Shown here: positions 8,678 through 17,802 of the stretch, piece after piece | Layout of the letters: every line of letters begins with the position of its first letter | Position numbering within the stretch: the stretch's first letter is position 1 | DNA from: Exiguobacterium aestuarii | Lineage (GTDB): Bacteria; Bacillota; Bacilli; Exiguobacteriales; Exiguobacteriaceae | Direction: 5' to 3' | NCBI RefSeq assembly: GCF_020171655.1 | Contig: NZ_JAIVAC010000004.1 | Coordinates: 1 to 64,000, forward strand | Length of the DNA: 64,000 nucleotides | Notes under the pieces: model-generated | Database searches by the model: none | Seen by the model: only the letters and a program-made list of their open reading frames with translations | What the model was told of the DNA's origin: nothing | Program-made: the position numbers and the translations under genes

Positions 8678-9839
8678 ATAATGCATTTTTTAGGATTGTC
8701 GCTACGTCTTGTTGACGGAGCGGGACATACTGGCCGATCTGTTCAGCGACCATCGCCCGTTCTGCCATCAATTCGAGATGCGTGGCGTCAATTTCATAAT
8801 CACTGAGACGTGATGGTGCACCGATCGATGTCCAAAAGTCTTGTAACGCCTGAACCGTCTCTTCGACGAGCACGTCATCCGATTTGTCGTTCATGTCAAT
8901 GCCGAAGACGCGTTCACCGAGTTGAATGATGCGTTCAGGACGTCTCTTTCCGACATAGCGAAGCCATTCCGGGAAGAGAATCGCAAGTCCGCCACCGTGT
9001 GGGATATCGTAGACGGCAGAGACCGCGTGTTCAATCATATGAGTCGCCCAGTCCGTCTTCACGCCCATCGATAAGGTCCCGTTTAAGGCAAACGTTCCGT
9101 TCAACAACATCGTTTCCCGTGCGTCAAAATCATTCAAATTTTCAACGAGGCGAGGTGCCGTTTCCATCATGGTCCGTAAAATCGATTCCCCGAACCGTTC
9201 TTGGAGTAGGGCGTTCTCTGAAGCGTGGAAATATTGTTCGAAGACGTGCGACATGATATCGACGATTCCATATACGGTTTGGTTCGCCGGTACACTCAAC
9301 GTATAGGTCGGGTCGAGTACGCTGAATTTCGGGTAAGTGAGGGGCGAGCCGAACGAGCGCTTATCTTGCGCCTCCCAGTTCGTGATGACGGCTCCACCGT
9401 TCATTTCCGATCCCGTTGCCGCCAATGTTAAGACTGTCCCAATCGGTAATGCATCTGTGACGGGGACTTGTCGTGTCACGATATCCCACGGATTCCCGTC
9501 ATATTTTACACCGGCTGCGATTCCTTTCGCACAGTCAATGACGCTACCTCCACCGACAGCTAGGATGAGGTCGATTTGATGTTCATGGACTAAGTCAATC
9601 CCTGTTTGAACTGTCGTTAGACGTGGGTTTGGTTCGACACCAGAAAGTTCGACGACGGTTACGTTCATGTCGGCTAATAGAGCGGTTACTTCCTCATGAA
9701 GCCCGTTCGCTTTGATGCTCCCTCCACCGTATAAAAGAAGGACACGGTCCCCGTATCGTGGGATTTCGGTACGGAGTGATTCCAGTTGTCCTTTTCCGAA
9801 TAAAAGTTTGGTCGGGTTGTGATATTGAAAACGTTCCAT
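8676..9839 (-). CDS. Iron-containing alcohol dehydrogenase
   Basis: Group III (iron) alcohol dehydrogenase of 387 residues. It has the NAD(P)-binding motif GGGSVIDCAKGI near 95, the metal-binding segment VDIMSHVFEQYF near 193 and HGGGLAILFPEW near 277. It resembles the butanol dehydrogenase/YqhD-YugJ type that reduces aldehydes with NAD(P)H. AAGGAGG precedes ATG. It lies 3 bases after the monooxygenase-like gene, so the two are co-transcribed. Confidence 0.92.
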   Translation of the reverse strand: MERFQYHNPTKLLFGKGQLESLRTEIPRYGDRVLLLYGGGSIKANGLHEEVTALLADMNVTVVELSGVEPNPRLTTVQTGIDLVHEHQIDLILAVGGGSVIDCAKGIAAGVKYDGNPWDIVTRQVPVTDALPIGTVLTLAATGSEMNGGAVITNWEAQDKRSFGSPLTYPKFSVLDPTYTLSVPANQTVYGIVDIMSHVFEQYFHASENALLQERFGESILRTMMETAPRLVENLNDFDARETMLLNGTFALNGTLSMGVKTDWATHMIEHAVSAVYDIPHGGGLAILFPEWLRYVGKRRPERIIQLGERVFGIDMNDKSDDVLVEETVQALQDFWTSIGAPSRLSDYEIDATHLELMAERAMVAEQIGQYVPLRQQDVATILKNAL

Positions 9840-9842
9840 TGG

Positions 9843-10136
9843 TTAATAAACCTCCTTGATTTCTTCTAAGTATTGAACGTCGCGACTAGCGAGAAGTGCC
9901 TCTGCTTCTTGGCGATACGTTTGATAGTGGGGTGAGGCGATATGCGCATCGAGTGCCGCCTTGTCGTCCCACTTTTCATAAAAGACGAACGCGTCCGGGT
10001 TGCCTTCGACACGGTGTAACGTATAGAAGACACAACCTGCCTCCGCGCGTGATGGGGTGACGACTTGGCGTAAGTGTGTCTCAAGCGCGGACCCGAGACC
10101 GGGCTTCGCTTGAATCTGAGCTAATATGGTAATCAT
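9843..10136 (-). CDS. Antibiotic biosynthesis monooxygenase (ABM) domain protein
   Basis: Small protein of 97 residues spanning one ABM (YgiN-like) ferredoxin-like domain, with FYEKWDDKAALDAHIASPHY as its best-conserved segment. Such proteins act as cofactor-free quinol or small-molecule monooxygenases. I placed the start at ATG 10136, six bases after GAGGAGG; the ATG two codons upstream abuts the ribosome binding site. Together with the following dehydrogenase and the upstream DJ-1-like gene it suggests an electrophile or carbonyl-stress cluster. Confidence 0.85.
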   Translation of the reverse strand: MITILAQIQAKPGLGSALETHLRQVVTPSRAEAGCVFYTLHRVEGNPDAFVFYEKWDDKAALDAHIASPHYQTYRQEAEALLASRDVQYLEEIKEVY

Positions 10137-10159
10137 CTTCATTCCTCCTCATCTATAAA

Positions 10160-10185
10160 ACCCGCCTGTTTGAGAACAGGCGGGT
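10160..10185 (-). terminator. Terminator/attenuator between DJ-1-like and ABM genes
   Basis: Perfect stem ACCCGCCTGTT/AACAGGCGGGT. On the minus strand it is followed by TTTATAG. It ends only about 18 bases before the ABM start, leaving no room for a separate promoter, so the downstream pair must depend on read-through. Confidence 0.8.
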
Positions 10186-10222
10186 CGCTCTCTTTCATCG
10201 ATTGGCAACGAGAAAGAATCGA

Positions 10223-10885
10223 TTAGTTTAACGTGTTGATGACGGCTTTTGCGACAGCAACGGTCGATTGTGGATTTTGGCCTGTTACCAAGTTTTCATC
10301 GACTTGAACGTTTTCTGTGAAGTTGTCTGCGAGCACGATGTTCGCACCGAGTTCACGAAGACGCGTTTCAAGCATGAACGGCATGTAGATATCAAGACCT
10401 GTCGCACGTTCTTCTTCATCCGTGAACGTCGCAATCGTTTTACCGTTCACGAGTGGTGTGCCGTCAGACAATGTCGCACCGACAAGACCAGCTGGACCGT
10501 GGCAGACGGCAGCAACCGTTTTACCTGCTTCAAATAGTGAACGGATCGCAACATTCAACGCTTCACTTTGTGGAAGGTCGAACATCGTTCCGTGACCACC
10601 TGGCATGAAGATGGCATCGAATTGATCGAAGTTGGTGATCGTCTTCAAATCAATCGTATCTTCGAGAAGGGGAGCCGTTGCTTGAATGTCAGCCGGTACT
10701 TCTCCTTCTAAACTGCGTGCGTCGATTGGAGATTGGCCACCGTTCGGGCTAGCGACCGTGATGTCATATCCTTGTTGTTTGAACTCGACGTATGCCTCGC
10801 CAAACTCAGACAACCAAAGTCCAGTCGTGTGACCGTCCTTCATTTCTTTTGCGTTCGTCACGACCATTAATACATGTTTACTCAT
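10223..10885 (-). CDS. DJ-1/PfpI-family (Hsp31-like) protein
   Basis: Protein of 220 residues of the class I glutamine-amidotransferase-like superfamily. The nucleophile elbow AAVCHGPAGL lies at about 143-152, and GGHGTMFDLP near 95 supplies the conserved loop. Family members (Hsp31, YdeA, HchA) are glyoxalase III, deglycase or chaperone proteins; this one most resembles the glyoxalase III/Hsp31 branch by length and motif. A good ribosome binding site (AGGAGGAAT) precedes ATG. Confidence 0.88.
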   Translation of the reverse strand: MSKHVLMVVTNAKEMKDGHTTGLWLSEFGEAYVEFKQQGYDITVASPNGGQSPIDARSLEGEVPADIQATAPLLEDTIDLKTITNFDQFDAIFMPGGHGTMFDLPQSEALNVAIRSLFEAGKTVAAVCHGPAGLVGATLSDGTPLVNGKTIATFTDEEERATGLDIYMPFMLETRLRELGANIVLADNFTENVQVDENLVTGQNPQSTVAVAKAVINTLN

Positions 10886-11007
10886 CTGTCATTCCTCCTA
10901 AGAAATCATCCGTTGTTTCGGTACGTGACTAGAATAACGCGCGCTCTAACGAAAAACAAATTAAGAAAAAAAACCTTATCTATAAATAAATTTATACATA
11001 AATGAAA
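10886..11007. promoter_or_regulatory. Intergenic region holding the DJ-1-like gene promoter
   Basis: AT-rich stretch between two minus-strand genes, interrupted by the upstream terminator. It must hold the promoter for the DJ-1/ABM/dehydrogenase cluster. No convincing operator was found in it. Confidence 0.4.
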
Positions 11008-11038
11008 AAGCCGTCCCCTTCAAAAAAGAGGACGGACT
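11008..11038 (-). terminator. Terminator after the 135-residue membrane protein
   Basis: On the minus strand, CCGTCC and GGACGG form a stem around a T/A-rich loop, followed by CTTTTTC. It lies just past the stop codon at 11041. Confidence 0.65.
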
Positions 11039-11040
11039 GT

Positions 11041-11448
11041 TCAGGCTTTCGGTTGTCGATAATTCTCCCGATGCCACGTGTTGATGCGGCTCACGATGAA
11101 CACGAGAAGGGCGAGGATCCACATGAAGAGCGTCTCTTCATAAAAGTGGGCCCACACTGATCCCGGTGCATAGAACGTGTGAACCGTCACATCGACCGGC
11201 CAGACGACGATACGGATGAAGAGTGTGCTCATGAGCAGACCACTGAAAAGACTGAGTAGAATCCCAGGCCACGTCTGAATGATGAAGCCGATCACGACCG
11301 GTAAAAAGTAAAAGAGAATAGACGGGACGATCGTTGGCTCCCCGCGGATGAGTTCCGATACGAACTCAGTCCCGGTTGGTACGATATAGGCCAGTCCCGT
11401 GAGAAACGCTTGAATGAACTCGATTCGCATGGCACGTGTACGCATCAT
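11041..11448 (-). CDS. Small integral membrane protein of unknown function
   Basis: Protein of 135 residues with three or four hydrophobic helices, at about 8-24, 36-52, 53-72 and 100-120. I know no family for it. The start ATG 11448 has GGGAGG 9 bases upstream and overlaps the stop of the ABC-F gene, so the two are translationally coupled. It has no obvious catalytic residue. Confidence 0.7.
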   Translation of the reverse strand: MMRTRAMRIEFIQAFLTGLAYIVPTGTEFVSELIRGEPTIVPSILFYFLPVVIGFIIQTWPGILLSLFSGLLMSTLFIRIVVWPVDVTVHTFYAPGSVWAHFYEETLFMWILALLVFIVSRINTWHRENYRQPKA

Positions 11449-13346
11449 GTATGGAGTTCCTCCCATTCCGCATAAAGTGCGGTGATGGATTCTTTCGCTG
11501 CGTCCGATTCGGTCGACAACTCCTGGGCACGGGCGAAGTCGTTGAAGACGTCCGGCTCACAAAGCAACTGTTCAATCTCGTCGAGGCGATTTTCATGTTG
11601 CTCGATTGCCAGCTCAATCTCTTCGATGCGCTGTTTGATGCGGCGCTCTTCTCGTTGTTGTTCTTTATCGGCACGCTGTTTTTTCACGACGACCTGCTTC
11701 GTCTCTTCACGGGCGAGTCGCGCGAGTTCTTCGAGTTCTTCTTTCTTCTCGACGTAGTACGAATAGTCACCGAGATACTCGTCGATGCCGTTCGGCGTGA
11801 TTTCTAACACACGCGTCGCGAGACGATCGATGAAGTAGCGGTCGTGCGAGACGAAGAGAATCGTACCTGGATAGTCGAGAAGGGCGTTCTCTAAGATCAT
11901 CTTCGAGTCGAGATCCAAGTGGTTCGTCGGCTCGTCCAAAATGAGGAGGTTCGGTTGCTCAAGCTTCAGCTTGGCCAACGTGAGACGTGCACGTTCGCCA
12001 CCGGATAGTTCATGGACACGCTTCATGACGTCATCCCCGCTGAAGAGGAACTGTCCGAGAAGACTCCGCACTTCTTGCTCGCGCATGAGCGGCCAGTCGT
12101 TCCAAATCTCGTCGATGACACGGTTCGCGTCCGACAAGTTTTGTTGTTCCTGGTCGTAATAACCGATCTCGACGCCGGTTCCGTAACGAATCTCACCCGT
12201 GAGGGCGGCTTGTTGTTTCGTCAATACTTTGAGAAGTGTCGATTTTCCGACCCCGTTCGGACCGACGAGAGCGACAGATTCCCCGCGCTGTAGCTGGAAA
12301 CGGAGATTTTGGGCGATCGGTTCTTCATACCCGATGGCGAGGTCACTCGTGCTCAACACATCGTTCCCGCTCTGTCGTTTGATGTAGAACGAGAGGACAG
12401 CACTGCGTTCGTCACCGTCCGGAGCATCAAGGCGGTCGACTTTCTCCAGACGTTTTCGCACGCTTTGCGCCCGTTTCGTCGTCGTCGCCCGGGCGATGTT
12501 TCGCTGAATGAAGTCCTGCATCTTGGCAATCTCTTCTTGCTGCGACTCAAACTGCTTCTTCTCTTGTTCGTAGAGAGCGGCCTTTTGTTCGAGATACTTC
12601 GTGTAGTTCCCGACGAAGCGGCGGCTCCGATGACGTGACAGCTCATAGACAACCGAGACGACGCGGTCGAGGAAGTATCGGTCGTGGGAGACGATGAGGA
12701 CGGCACCTTTATAGCCGCTCAAGTACTTCTCTAGCCAGGCGAGCGTCTCGATGTCCAAATGGTTCGTCGGCTCGTCCAAGATGAGCAGGTCGGGACTTTG
12801 AAGGAGCATCTTTGCCAAGGCGAGACGTGTCCGTTGTCCACCAGAGAGGGTGTCGATCCGGCGCTCGAAGTCGTCCGGATAGAAGCGCATCCCGTGAAGG
12901 ACCGAGCGGATCGTCGCTTCATACTGGTAACCGCCGCGCTCTTTGAACGTGTGCTGCTCTTCATCGTAAGAGGAGAGGAGGCGTTCGTACGCAGCGGCGT
13001 CGTTTAGAATCCGTTCGGATCCCATGTCGGCCTCCATGCGACGGAGCGTCTTCTCTTGCTCGATCAAGTCCGTGAAGACGGTGAGCATCTCGTTCCAGAT
13101 CGTCTCGTCGGATTCGAGCCCTGAGTCTTGGGCGAGATAGCCGATGGTGACGTCTTTTGGTTTCATGATGTCCCCAGAGTCATAGTTATATTCCCCGGCG
13201 ATTACTTTCAAAAGCGTCGACTTCCCAGCCCCGTTTCGGCCGACGAGGGCGACGCGTTCGCCTTCTTGGATTTCGAGTTTGACGTTTTCTAAAATCGGCT
13301 CGACGCCGAAGGATTTGGATAAGTTATTGACTTGCAGTAGGATCAA
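11445..13346 (-). CDS. ydiF: ABC-F family ribosome-associated ATPase (YdiF/Uup type)
   Basis: Protein of 633 residues with two ABC domains and no membrane segments. The first Walker A is GRNGAGKST near 37 and the second GPNGVGKST near 360. Signatures LSGGQRTRLALAK and LSGGERARLTLAK and two LLILDEPTNHLD Walker B motifs are intact. The inter-domain linker lies at about 235-310, and a C-terminal coiled coil rich in Arg and Glu spans about 540-630. ABC-F proteins act in the ribosomal E site, and some give antibiotic protection. The start is TTG at 13346. It is divergent from rex, as in the B. subtilis neighbourhood. Confidence 0.92.
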   Translation of the reverse strand: MILLQVNNLSKSFGVEPILENVKLEIQEGERVALVGRNGAGKSTLLKVIAGEYNYDSGDIMKPKDVTIGYLAQDSGLESDETIWNEMLTVFTDLIEQEKTLRRMEADMGSERILNDAAAYERLLSSYDEEQHTFKERGGYQYEATIRSVLHGMRFYPDDFERRIDTLSGGQRTRLALAKMLLQSPDLLILDEPTNHLDIETLAWLEKYLSGYKGAVLIVSHDRYFLDRVVSVVYELSRHRSRRFVGNYTKYLEQKAALYEQEKKQFESQQEEIAKMQDFIQRNIARATTTKRAQSVRKRLEKVDRLDAPDGDERSAVLSFYIKRQSGNDVLSTSDLAIGYEEPIAQNLRFQLQRGESVALVGPNGVGKSTLLKVLTKQQAALTGEIRYGTGVEIGYYDQEQQNLSDANRVIDEIWNDWPLMREQEVRSLLGQFLFSGDDVMKRVHELSGGERARLTLAKLKLEQPNLLILDEPTNHLDLDSKMILENALLDYPGTILFVSHDRYFIDRLATRVLEITPNGIDEYLGDYSYYVEKKEELEELARLAREETKQVVVKKQRADKEQQREERRIKQRIEEIELAIEQHENRLDEIEQLLCEPDVFNDFARAQELSTESDAAKESITALYAEWEELHT

Positions 13347-13409
13347 GTGAAAAAACCCCTTTCTCTCTATTTAGTATACTGTATTTTTCAGCGATTTTAG
13401 GTATATTCG

Positions 13410-13438
13410 TTGAGTGGTCATGTGAATTCGTTTACAAT
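13410..13438 (+). promoter_or_regulatory. Sigma-A promoter of rex-tatAC
   Basis: A -35 box TTGAGT (13410-13415) and -10 box TACAAT (13433-13438) are separated by 17 bases, 59 bases before the rex start codon. Confidence 0.7.
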
Positions 13439-13496
13439 CAAGGTGTATGAAATTCAGATTCGTTTGTAACGTGTCGTAAAAAGGAGGCTCTTTCCG

Positions 13497-14153
13497 TTGA
13501 GTCAAAACGAACCAAAGATTCCACAAGCGACAGCCAAACGGTTGCCACTATACTATCGATTTATTCAAAGCCTGCACACGTCAGGTAAACAACGTGTCTC
13601 TTCAGCAGAACTGAGTGAGGCGGTCAAGGTCGATTCGGCTACGATTCGCCGTGATTTCTCGTACTTCGGTGCGCTCGGTAAAAAGGGATATGGCTATAAC
13701 GTGCAGTATCTGTTAGACTTTTTCCGAAAGACACTGAATCAGGACGAGATTACGAATGTCGCCTTGGTCGGGGTCGGTCACCTTGGGACGGCATTCGTCA
13801 ACTATAACTTCCTTAAAAACAATAACACACATATCGTCGTCGGGTTCGACGCAGACGAGACAAAAGTCGGCACGACGATGTCAGGCGTCCCAATTCATCA
13901 CGTCGATGAGATGGAACAGATTATGAAGCAAAACAAGATTGACGTCGCCATTTTGACGGTACCTTCTGCCTATGCGCAGTCCGTCGCAGACGACTTGGTC
14001 CGTTTCGGCATCAAGGGCATCTTGAACTTCACACCGGCACGACTTACCGTACCGGACACGGTTCGCGTCCATCACATCGATTTGTCGATTGAGCTGCAGT
14101 CACTCATTTACTTTATGCAACACTATCCAACCGCTGAGGGGGTCCATCAATAA
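13497..14153 (+). CDS. rex: Redox-sensing transcriptional repressor Rex
   Basis: Protein of 218 residues with an N-terminal winged helix at about 10-85 ([19 protein letters not shown]) and a Rossmann domain with NADH-binding GVGHLGTA near 92. Rex represses fermentative and respiratory genes and leaves DNA when the NADH/NAD ratio rises. The start is TTG, preceded by AAAAAGGAGG. The stop overlaps the tatA ATG region, so rex and tatAC form one operon. A Rex-like site lies upstream of the NADH oxidase gene at 19.7 kb. Confidence 0.95.
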   Translation: MSQNEPKIPQATAKRLPLYYRFIQSLHTSGKQRVSSAELSEAVKVDSATIRRDFSYFGALGKKGYGYNVQYLLDFFRKTLNQDEITNVALVGVGHLGTAFVNYNFLKNNNTHIVVGFDADETKVGTTMSGVPIHHVDEMEQIMKQNKIDVAILTVPSAYAQSVADDLVRFGIKGILNFTPARLTVPDTVRVHHIDLSIELQSLIYFMQHYPTAEGVHQ

Positions 14154-14371
14154 TGGAATTACTAGCATCATCACTCGTCGTCGGTATGCCTGGCGGCGTC
14201 AGTATTTTCGTCATCGCCATCATCGCGCTTATTCTCTTCGGACCGAAGAAATTGCCTGAGTTTGGTCGCGCGGCCGGACAAACGCTTCGTGAGTTCAAAA
14301 ATGCAACGAACGGCATGATGAACGAGCACGACGAGAACGACAAGAAAGCTATCGAAAAGAAAGAGCAGTAA
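14153..14371 (+). CDS. tatA: Twin-arginine translocase subunit TatA
   Basis: Protein of 72 residues: one N-terminal transmembrane helix at about 15-31, the FGPKKLPE hinge, an amphipathic helix (FGRAAGQTLREFKNA) and an acidic/basic tail. It forms the translocation element for folded Tat substrates. It directly precedes tatC, matching tatAy-tatCy of B. subtilis. Confidence 0.93.
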   Translation: MELLASSLVVGMPGGVSIFVIAIIALILFGPKKLPEFGRAAGQTLREFKNATNGMMNEHDENDKKAIEKKEQ

Positions 14372-14374
14372 GCC

Positions 14375-15163
14375 ATGAATCATCAACCTGATCAAGAGCG
14401 GGAACTCACCGATCACTTGACAGAGCTGCGGAGACGACTGATGCTATCTGCATTTGTCGTCTTTGCCTTCTTTTTGATGGCTTTGCCGAGTGTCAAATAT
14501 GTACTCGCGTACTTGCAAGAAGATCTCGTCGAACGCGGGCTCGAACTGAACGCCTTTGGGGTCGCGGACCCGCTCATGATTTACTTGAACTTGGCGCTCA
14601 TCATCGGCCTGATTGCGGCGAGCCCATTCCTACTGTATCAAGTGTGGGCGTTTGTCGCACCCGGTCTGCATCCGAATGAACGAAAAGGTACCCTTGCTTA
14701 TATCCCGATCATCTTCGGATTGTTCTTGATCGGCCTTGCGTTCGCCTACTACTGGTTATTCCCGCTCGTCCTCGATATCTCGACGGACCTCGGGCAAGAC
14801 CTCGGACTCGAACAAATCATCGGGGCGAACAATTACTTCACGTTCTTGTTGCAACTGACGATTCCGTTCGGTCTATTGTTCCAATTGCCGGTCGTGACGA
14901 TGTTCTTGACCCGAATTGGTGTCGTGACACCATACTTCTTATCGAAGATTCGTAAGTATGCGTACTTCGCGCTATTCGTAGTCGCGGCATTCATCACACC
15001 ACCGGATTTGACGTCGCACCTTATGGTGTCATTGCCACTCTTCTTCCTGTATGAAATCAGTTTATCGATTTCACGCGTCGCCTACAAAGGGGTGTTGCGC
15101 CGGGAGAAAGAAGCGATGGTGCAAGAACAGATGGATTTAATGAAACAGATGAATGAGAAATAA
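14375..15163 (+). CDS. tatC: Twin-arginine translocase subunit TatC
   Basis: Protein of 262 residues with six predicted transmembrane helices and the conserved N-terminal LTDHLTELRRRL, which in TatC forms part of the twin-arginine signal-binding site. The conserved FVAPGLHPNERK loop is also present. It recognises Tat signal peptides in the membrane. It lies three bases after tatA. Confidence 0.95.
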   Translation: MNHQPDQERELTDHLTELRRRLMLSAFVVFAFFLMALPSVKYVLAYLQEDLVERGLELNAFGVADPLMIYLNLALIIGLIAASPFLLYQVWAFVAPGLHPNERKGTLAYIPIIFGLFLIGLAFAYYWLFPLVLDISTDLGQDLGLEQIIGANNYFTFLLQLTIPFGLLFQLPVVTMFLTRIGVVTPYFLSKIRKYAYFALFVVAAFITPPDLTSHLMVSLPLFFLYEISLSISRVAYKGVLRREKEAMVQEQMDLMKQMNEK

Positions 15164-15213
15164 AACAGGCACTTAGTCCCCGTTGTCATATTGGGAGCTA
15201 GGTGCCTGTTTTG
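15162..15213. terminator. Bidirectional terminator after tatC
   Basis: Long hairpin with stem AAAACAGGCAC/GTGCCTGTTTT plus inner TAG/CTA pairing; A and T runs flank both sides. It serves tatC and possibly the converging ecfT gene. Confidence 0.8.
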
Positions 15214-15222
15214 CTTGTGTAC

Positions 15223-16047
15223 TTAAAACGGATTATAGAATCGACTCCCATCATAGAAGGTCACGATGAACGAGAATACTGTCAACGAGAGGGCGATGCC
15301 GATGGCGATATAGTCGATTCGGGTCATCGCGCGTTGATTGTACCACGTCCGTTTTTTGTCGGCGCCGAACCCGCGTAAATCCATCGCGTTACTGACCGTC
15401 TCAATCCGTTCAAGACTCGTAAAGAGAAGCGGAATCAAGATTTGCAGACTGTGTCGGGCCCGTTTTAAGAGCGACCCTTGTGTCACCGCGACACCTCGGG
15501 CTGCTTGTGCGTCCGCAATGGTACGGAAATCTTGCTGAACATCAGGGATATAACGTAGCGCGAGCGAGACGGCGAATGCGACTTTATAGGGCACACCGAT
15601 TTGATTCAAGGAAGACGCAAATTCGGTTGGATGCGTCGTGACGAGAAACAAGACGGCAATCGGGACAATCACGCTATATTTTAAAATGAGGTTGAACATA
15701 TAGAACGCTTGCTCTGCTGTGAGGGTGAAGCGCCCAATTCCCTCGAACCACAGATGGCGCGTCTCATAGATGGTGACACCTTGTTCCGGTTCAAATAAAT
15801 AGACAGCAAGTGCATTCAGTAAGACAAAGATTGCGGTGAAGACAAGAACGAACCGAACTTCTTTGAATCGGATTTGTGATATCGAGAAGAGTCCGATGCT
15901 GAAAAGACCTAAGACGAGTAGAACCCGTGTGTCATACGTGAACATTGTGGCGGTCGTGAACAAGATGAAGCCAATTAATTTAGTCGTCCCCGTCAAGCGG
16001 TGGACGGGAGACGGTTTATCGATATAGCCGAGCATTTCTACTGCCAT
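15223..16047 (-). CDS. ecfT: ECF transporter transmembrane component EcfT
   Basis: Protein of 274 residues of the CbiQ/EcfT family with about five hydrophobic helices. It carries the paired coupling motifs QAARGV (near 188) and MDLRGFG (near 226), which contact the ATPases. It couples ATP hydrolysis to the substrate-binding S component. It overlaps the fused ATPase gene upstream and is the last gene of the T-box-led operon. Confidence 0.92.
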   Translation of the reverse strand: MAVEMLGYIDKPSPVHRLTGTTKLIGFILFTTATMFTYDTRVLLVLGLFSIGLFSISQIRFKEVRFVLVFTAIFVLLNALAVYLFEPEQGVTIYETRHLWFEGIGRFTLTAEQAFYMFNLILKYSVIVPIAVLFLVTTHPTEFASSLNQIGVPYKVAFAVSLALRYIPDVQQDFRTIADAQAARGVAVTQGSLLKRARHSLQILIPLLFTSLERIETVSNAMDLRGFGADKKRTWYNQRAMTRIDYIAIGIALSLTVFSFIVTFYDGSRFYNPF

Positions 16048-17741
16048 TGTTTCCGATCCTTTCGTTCAGCTCTGATCACGGCCGACAAGAGCGGTTTGAC
16101 ATCCACATCGAGATGTCGCGCGACTGTGAACAGAGACGTTTGTTTTAAATGGGCATGGTGCAACAAGTTTTCTTGAAGCAGGAGCGACAGCGGGTCACCC
16201 GCATAGCGAATGCGCCCTCCATGGAGCAGACAGACTTGATCACTGTATTCGAGAACGAGATGCATGTCATGCGTGATGATGAGAAGTGTCATCCCGTCCT
16301 GTTTCAGGGCCTCTAAGAAGTCCATGATTTCCGAGTAATGACGATAATCTTGACCAGCTGTCGGTTCATCCAGAATCAAGACATCGGGTTGGCGAACGAG
16401 GATGGAGGCAATCGTCACACGTTTCTTTTGTCCAAAGCTAAGTGCTTGGATTGGCCAATTACGAAACGGATAGAGACCACAGCGACGAAGCGTCTGTTCA
16501 AGACGCTCGGACTCCTCTTCATCACTCAATCCGAGCGCCTGCATTCCGTAACGCACTTCTTCATGGACCGTTTGTTTTGAAATCATATGGTTTGGATTTT
16601 GGAGGACAAAGCCGACCTTTTTTGCGCGATCGGCGATGGACTGATTCGTAATGTCCTCGCCATTCAATCGAATGGTGCCGGAACTGACACGCTTATAACC
16701 GCTCAACAGTTTGGCAAGCGTCGACTTTCCTGCTCCGTTTTGACCGACGAGTGTCGTCAGTGTCCCTTTTTCGAAGGTGGCATCAATGCGTTCGAGAACA
16801 GGCTGCTCTTGATGATAGTGGAACTGTACGTGTTCTAATTCGAGCAGTGGTGACGTTGGTTGATGAATGGTCACTGCTTCTTCTTCAAGTTTAGTCAAAA
16901 TCGGTTCACGTTCGAAACGTGTGACAAACGTCTCGAGATCACTTGGACGATCCTGTGGTTGAACGGCGATGTCCGCCCAGCGCGCAGCACTTACATACAA
17001 GGGTTCGCGTAAAAAGGCGTTCATCAAACTATCGTTACTCAAGATGGCATCCGGATGGTCGTCCGCGATGATGGTACCATCGACCATCACGATGATGCGG
17101 TCGAAAGGAATGGAGAGCACGTCTTCGATGCGATGTTCGACGACAATCAGCGTACGTCCCGTCTCTCGTTGCAACCGATCGAGCAAGGCCATCGCTTCAC
17201 TACCGGCGACCGGGTCAAGATTGGCGAGCGGCTCATCAAATAATAGGACGTCTGCTTCCTCAACGAGGACACCTGCCAACGCGACCCGTTGTCGTTGACC
17301 GCCTGACAGCTCGTTCAATCGGGAATCGATGAGATGGTCGACATCGGTTAACTTAGCTACGCGCTCGACGATGTGTGACATTTCCGGCCGTGCGACCCGT
17401 TTGTTTTCCAGTGCGAACGCAATATCTTCCCCAACCGATAATCCGACGAACTGTGCGTCCGGGTCTTGAAGTACCGTTCCGATTTGTTTGGAACGGTCGA
17501 AGAGTGACAACTCACGTGCATCCATATCGTTGATCCGAACGTTGCCCTCCCACGTCCCGGGGTAAGAAAAAGGGATCAGCCCATTGATACATTGGGCCAG
17601 CGTACTTTTTCCAGACCCAGAAGGTCCGACGATGAGAACGCGTTCTCCTTCTTGGATTGATAGGTGAATGTGTCGTAGTGTCGGTTCGGACTGGCTACGG
17701 TAGGTAAATGAAAAATGATCAAACTCAATGATTGTCTTCAA
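16038..17741 (-). CDS. ECF transporter ATPase, two fused ABC domains (EcfA1-A2)
   Basis: Protein of 567 residues made of two complete ABC domains. The first Walker A is GPSGSGKST near 36 with signature LSGGQRQRVALAG; the second is GQNGAGKST near 335 with ALSFGQKKRVTIA in the signature position. Both have LLFDEP/LILDEP Walker B motifs. The fusion resembles YkoD-type ECF ATPases. The start is most likely TTG 17741, 7 bases after GGAGG. The ATG at 17756 has no ribosome binding site and itself contains that GGAGG. Confidence 0.9.
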   Translation of the reverse strand: MKTIIEFDHFSFTYRSQSEPTLRHIHLSIQEGERVLIVGPSGSGKSTLAQCINGLIPFSYPGTWEGNVRINDMDARELSLFDRSKQIGTVLQDPDAQFVGLSVGEDIAFALENKRVARPEMSHIVERVAKLTDVDHLIDSRLNELSGGQRQRVALAGVLVEEADVLLFDEPLANLDPVAGSEAMALLDRLQRETGRTLIVVEHRIEDVLSIPFDRIIVMVDGTIIADDHPDAILSNDSLMNAFLREPLYVSAARWADIAVQPQDRPSDLETFVTRFEREPILTKLEEEAVTIHQPTSPLLELEHVQFHYHQEQPVLERIDATFEKGTLTTLVGQNGAGKSTLAKLLSGYKRVSSGTIRLNGEDITNQSIADRAKKVGFVLQNPNHMISKQTVHEEVRYGMQALGLSDEEESERLEQTLRRCGLYPFRNWPIQALSFGQKKRVTIASILVRQPDVLILDEPTAGQDYRHYSEIMDFLEALKQDGMTLLIITHDMHLVLEYSDQVCLLHGGRIRYAGDPLSLLLQENLLHHAHLKQTSLFTVARHLDVDVKPLLSAVIRAERKDRKQWQ

Positions 17742-17759
17742 ACTCTTGACCTCCATACA

Positions 17760-17797
17760 AAAGGGCTGAAGTCATGTGTGACATGATGCCAGCCCTT
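17760..17797 (-). terminator. Intra-operon hairpin, weak terminator
   Basis: AAGGGCTG/CAGCCCTT stem with inner symmetry (CATGTGTGACATG), followed on the minus strand by only TTTTG. It lies between the S-component and ATPase genes and may lower downstream expression or protect the upstream mRNA. Confidence 0.5.
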
Positions 17798-17802
17798 CGT
17801 CA

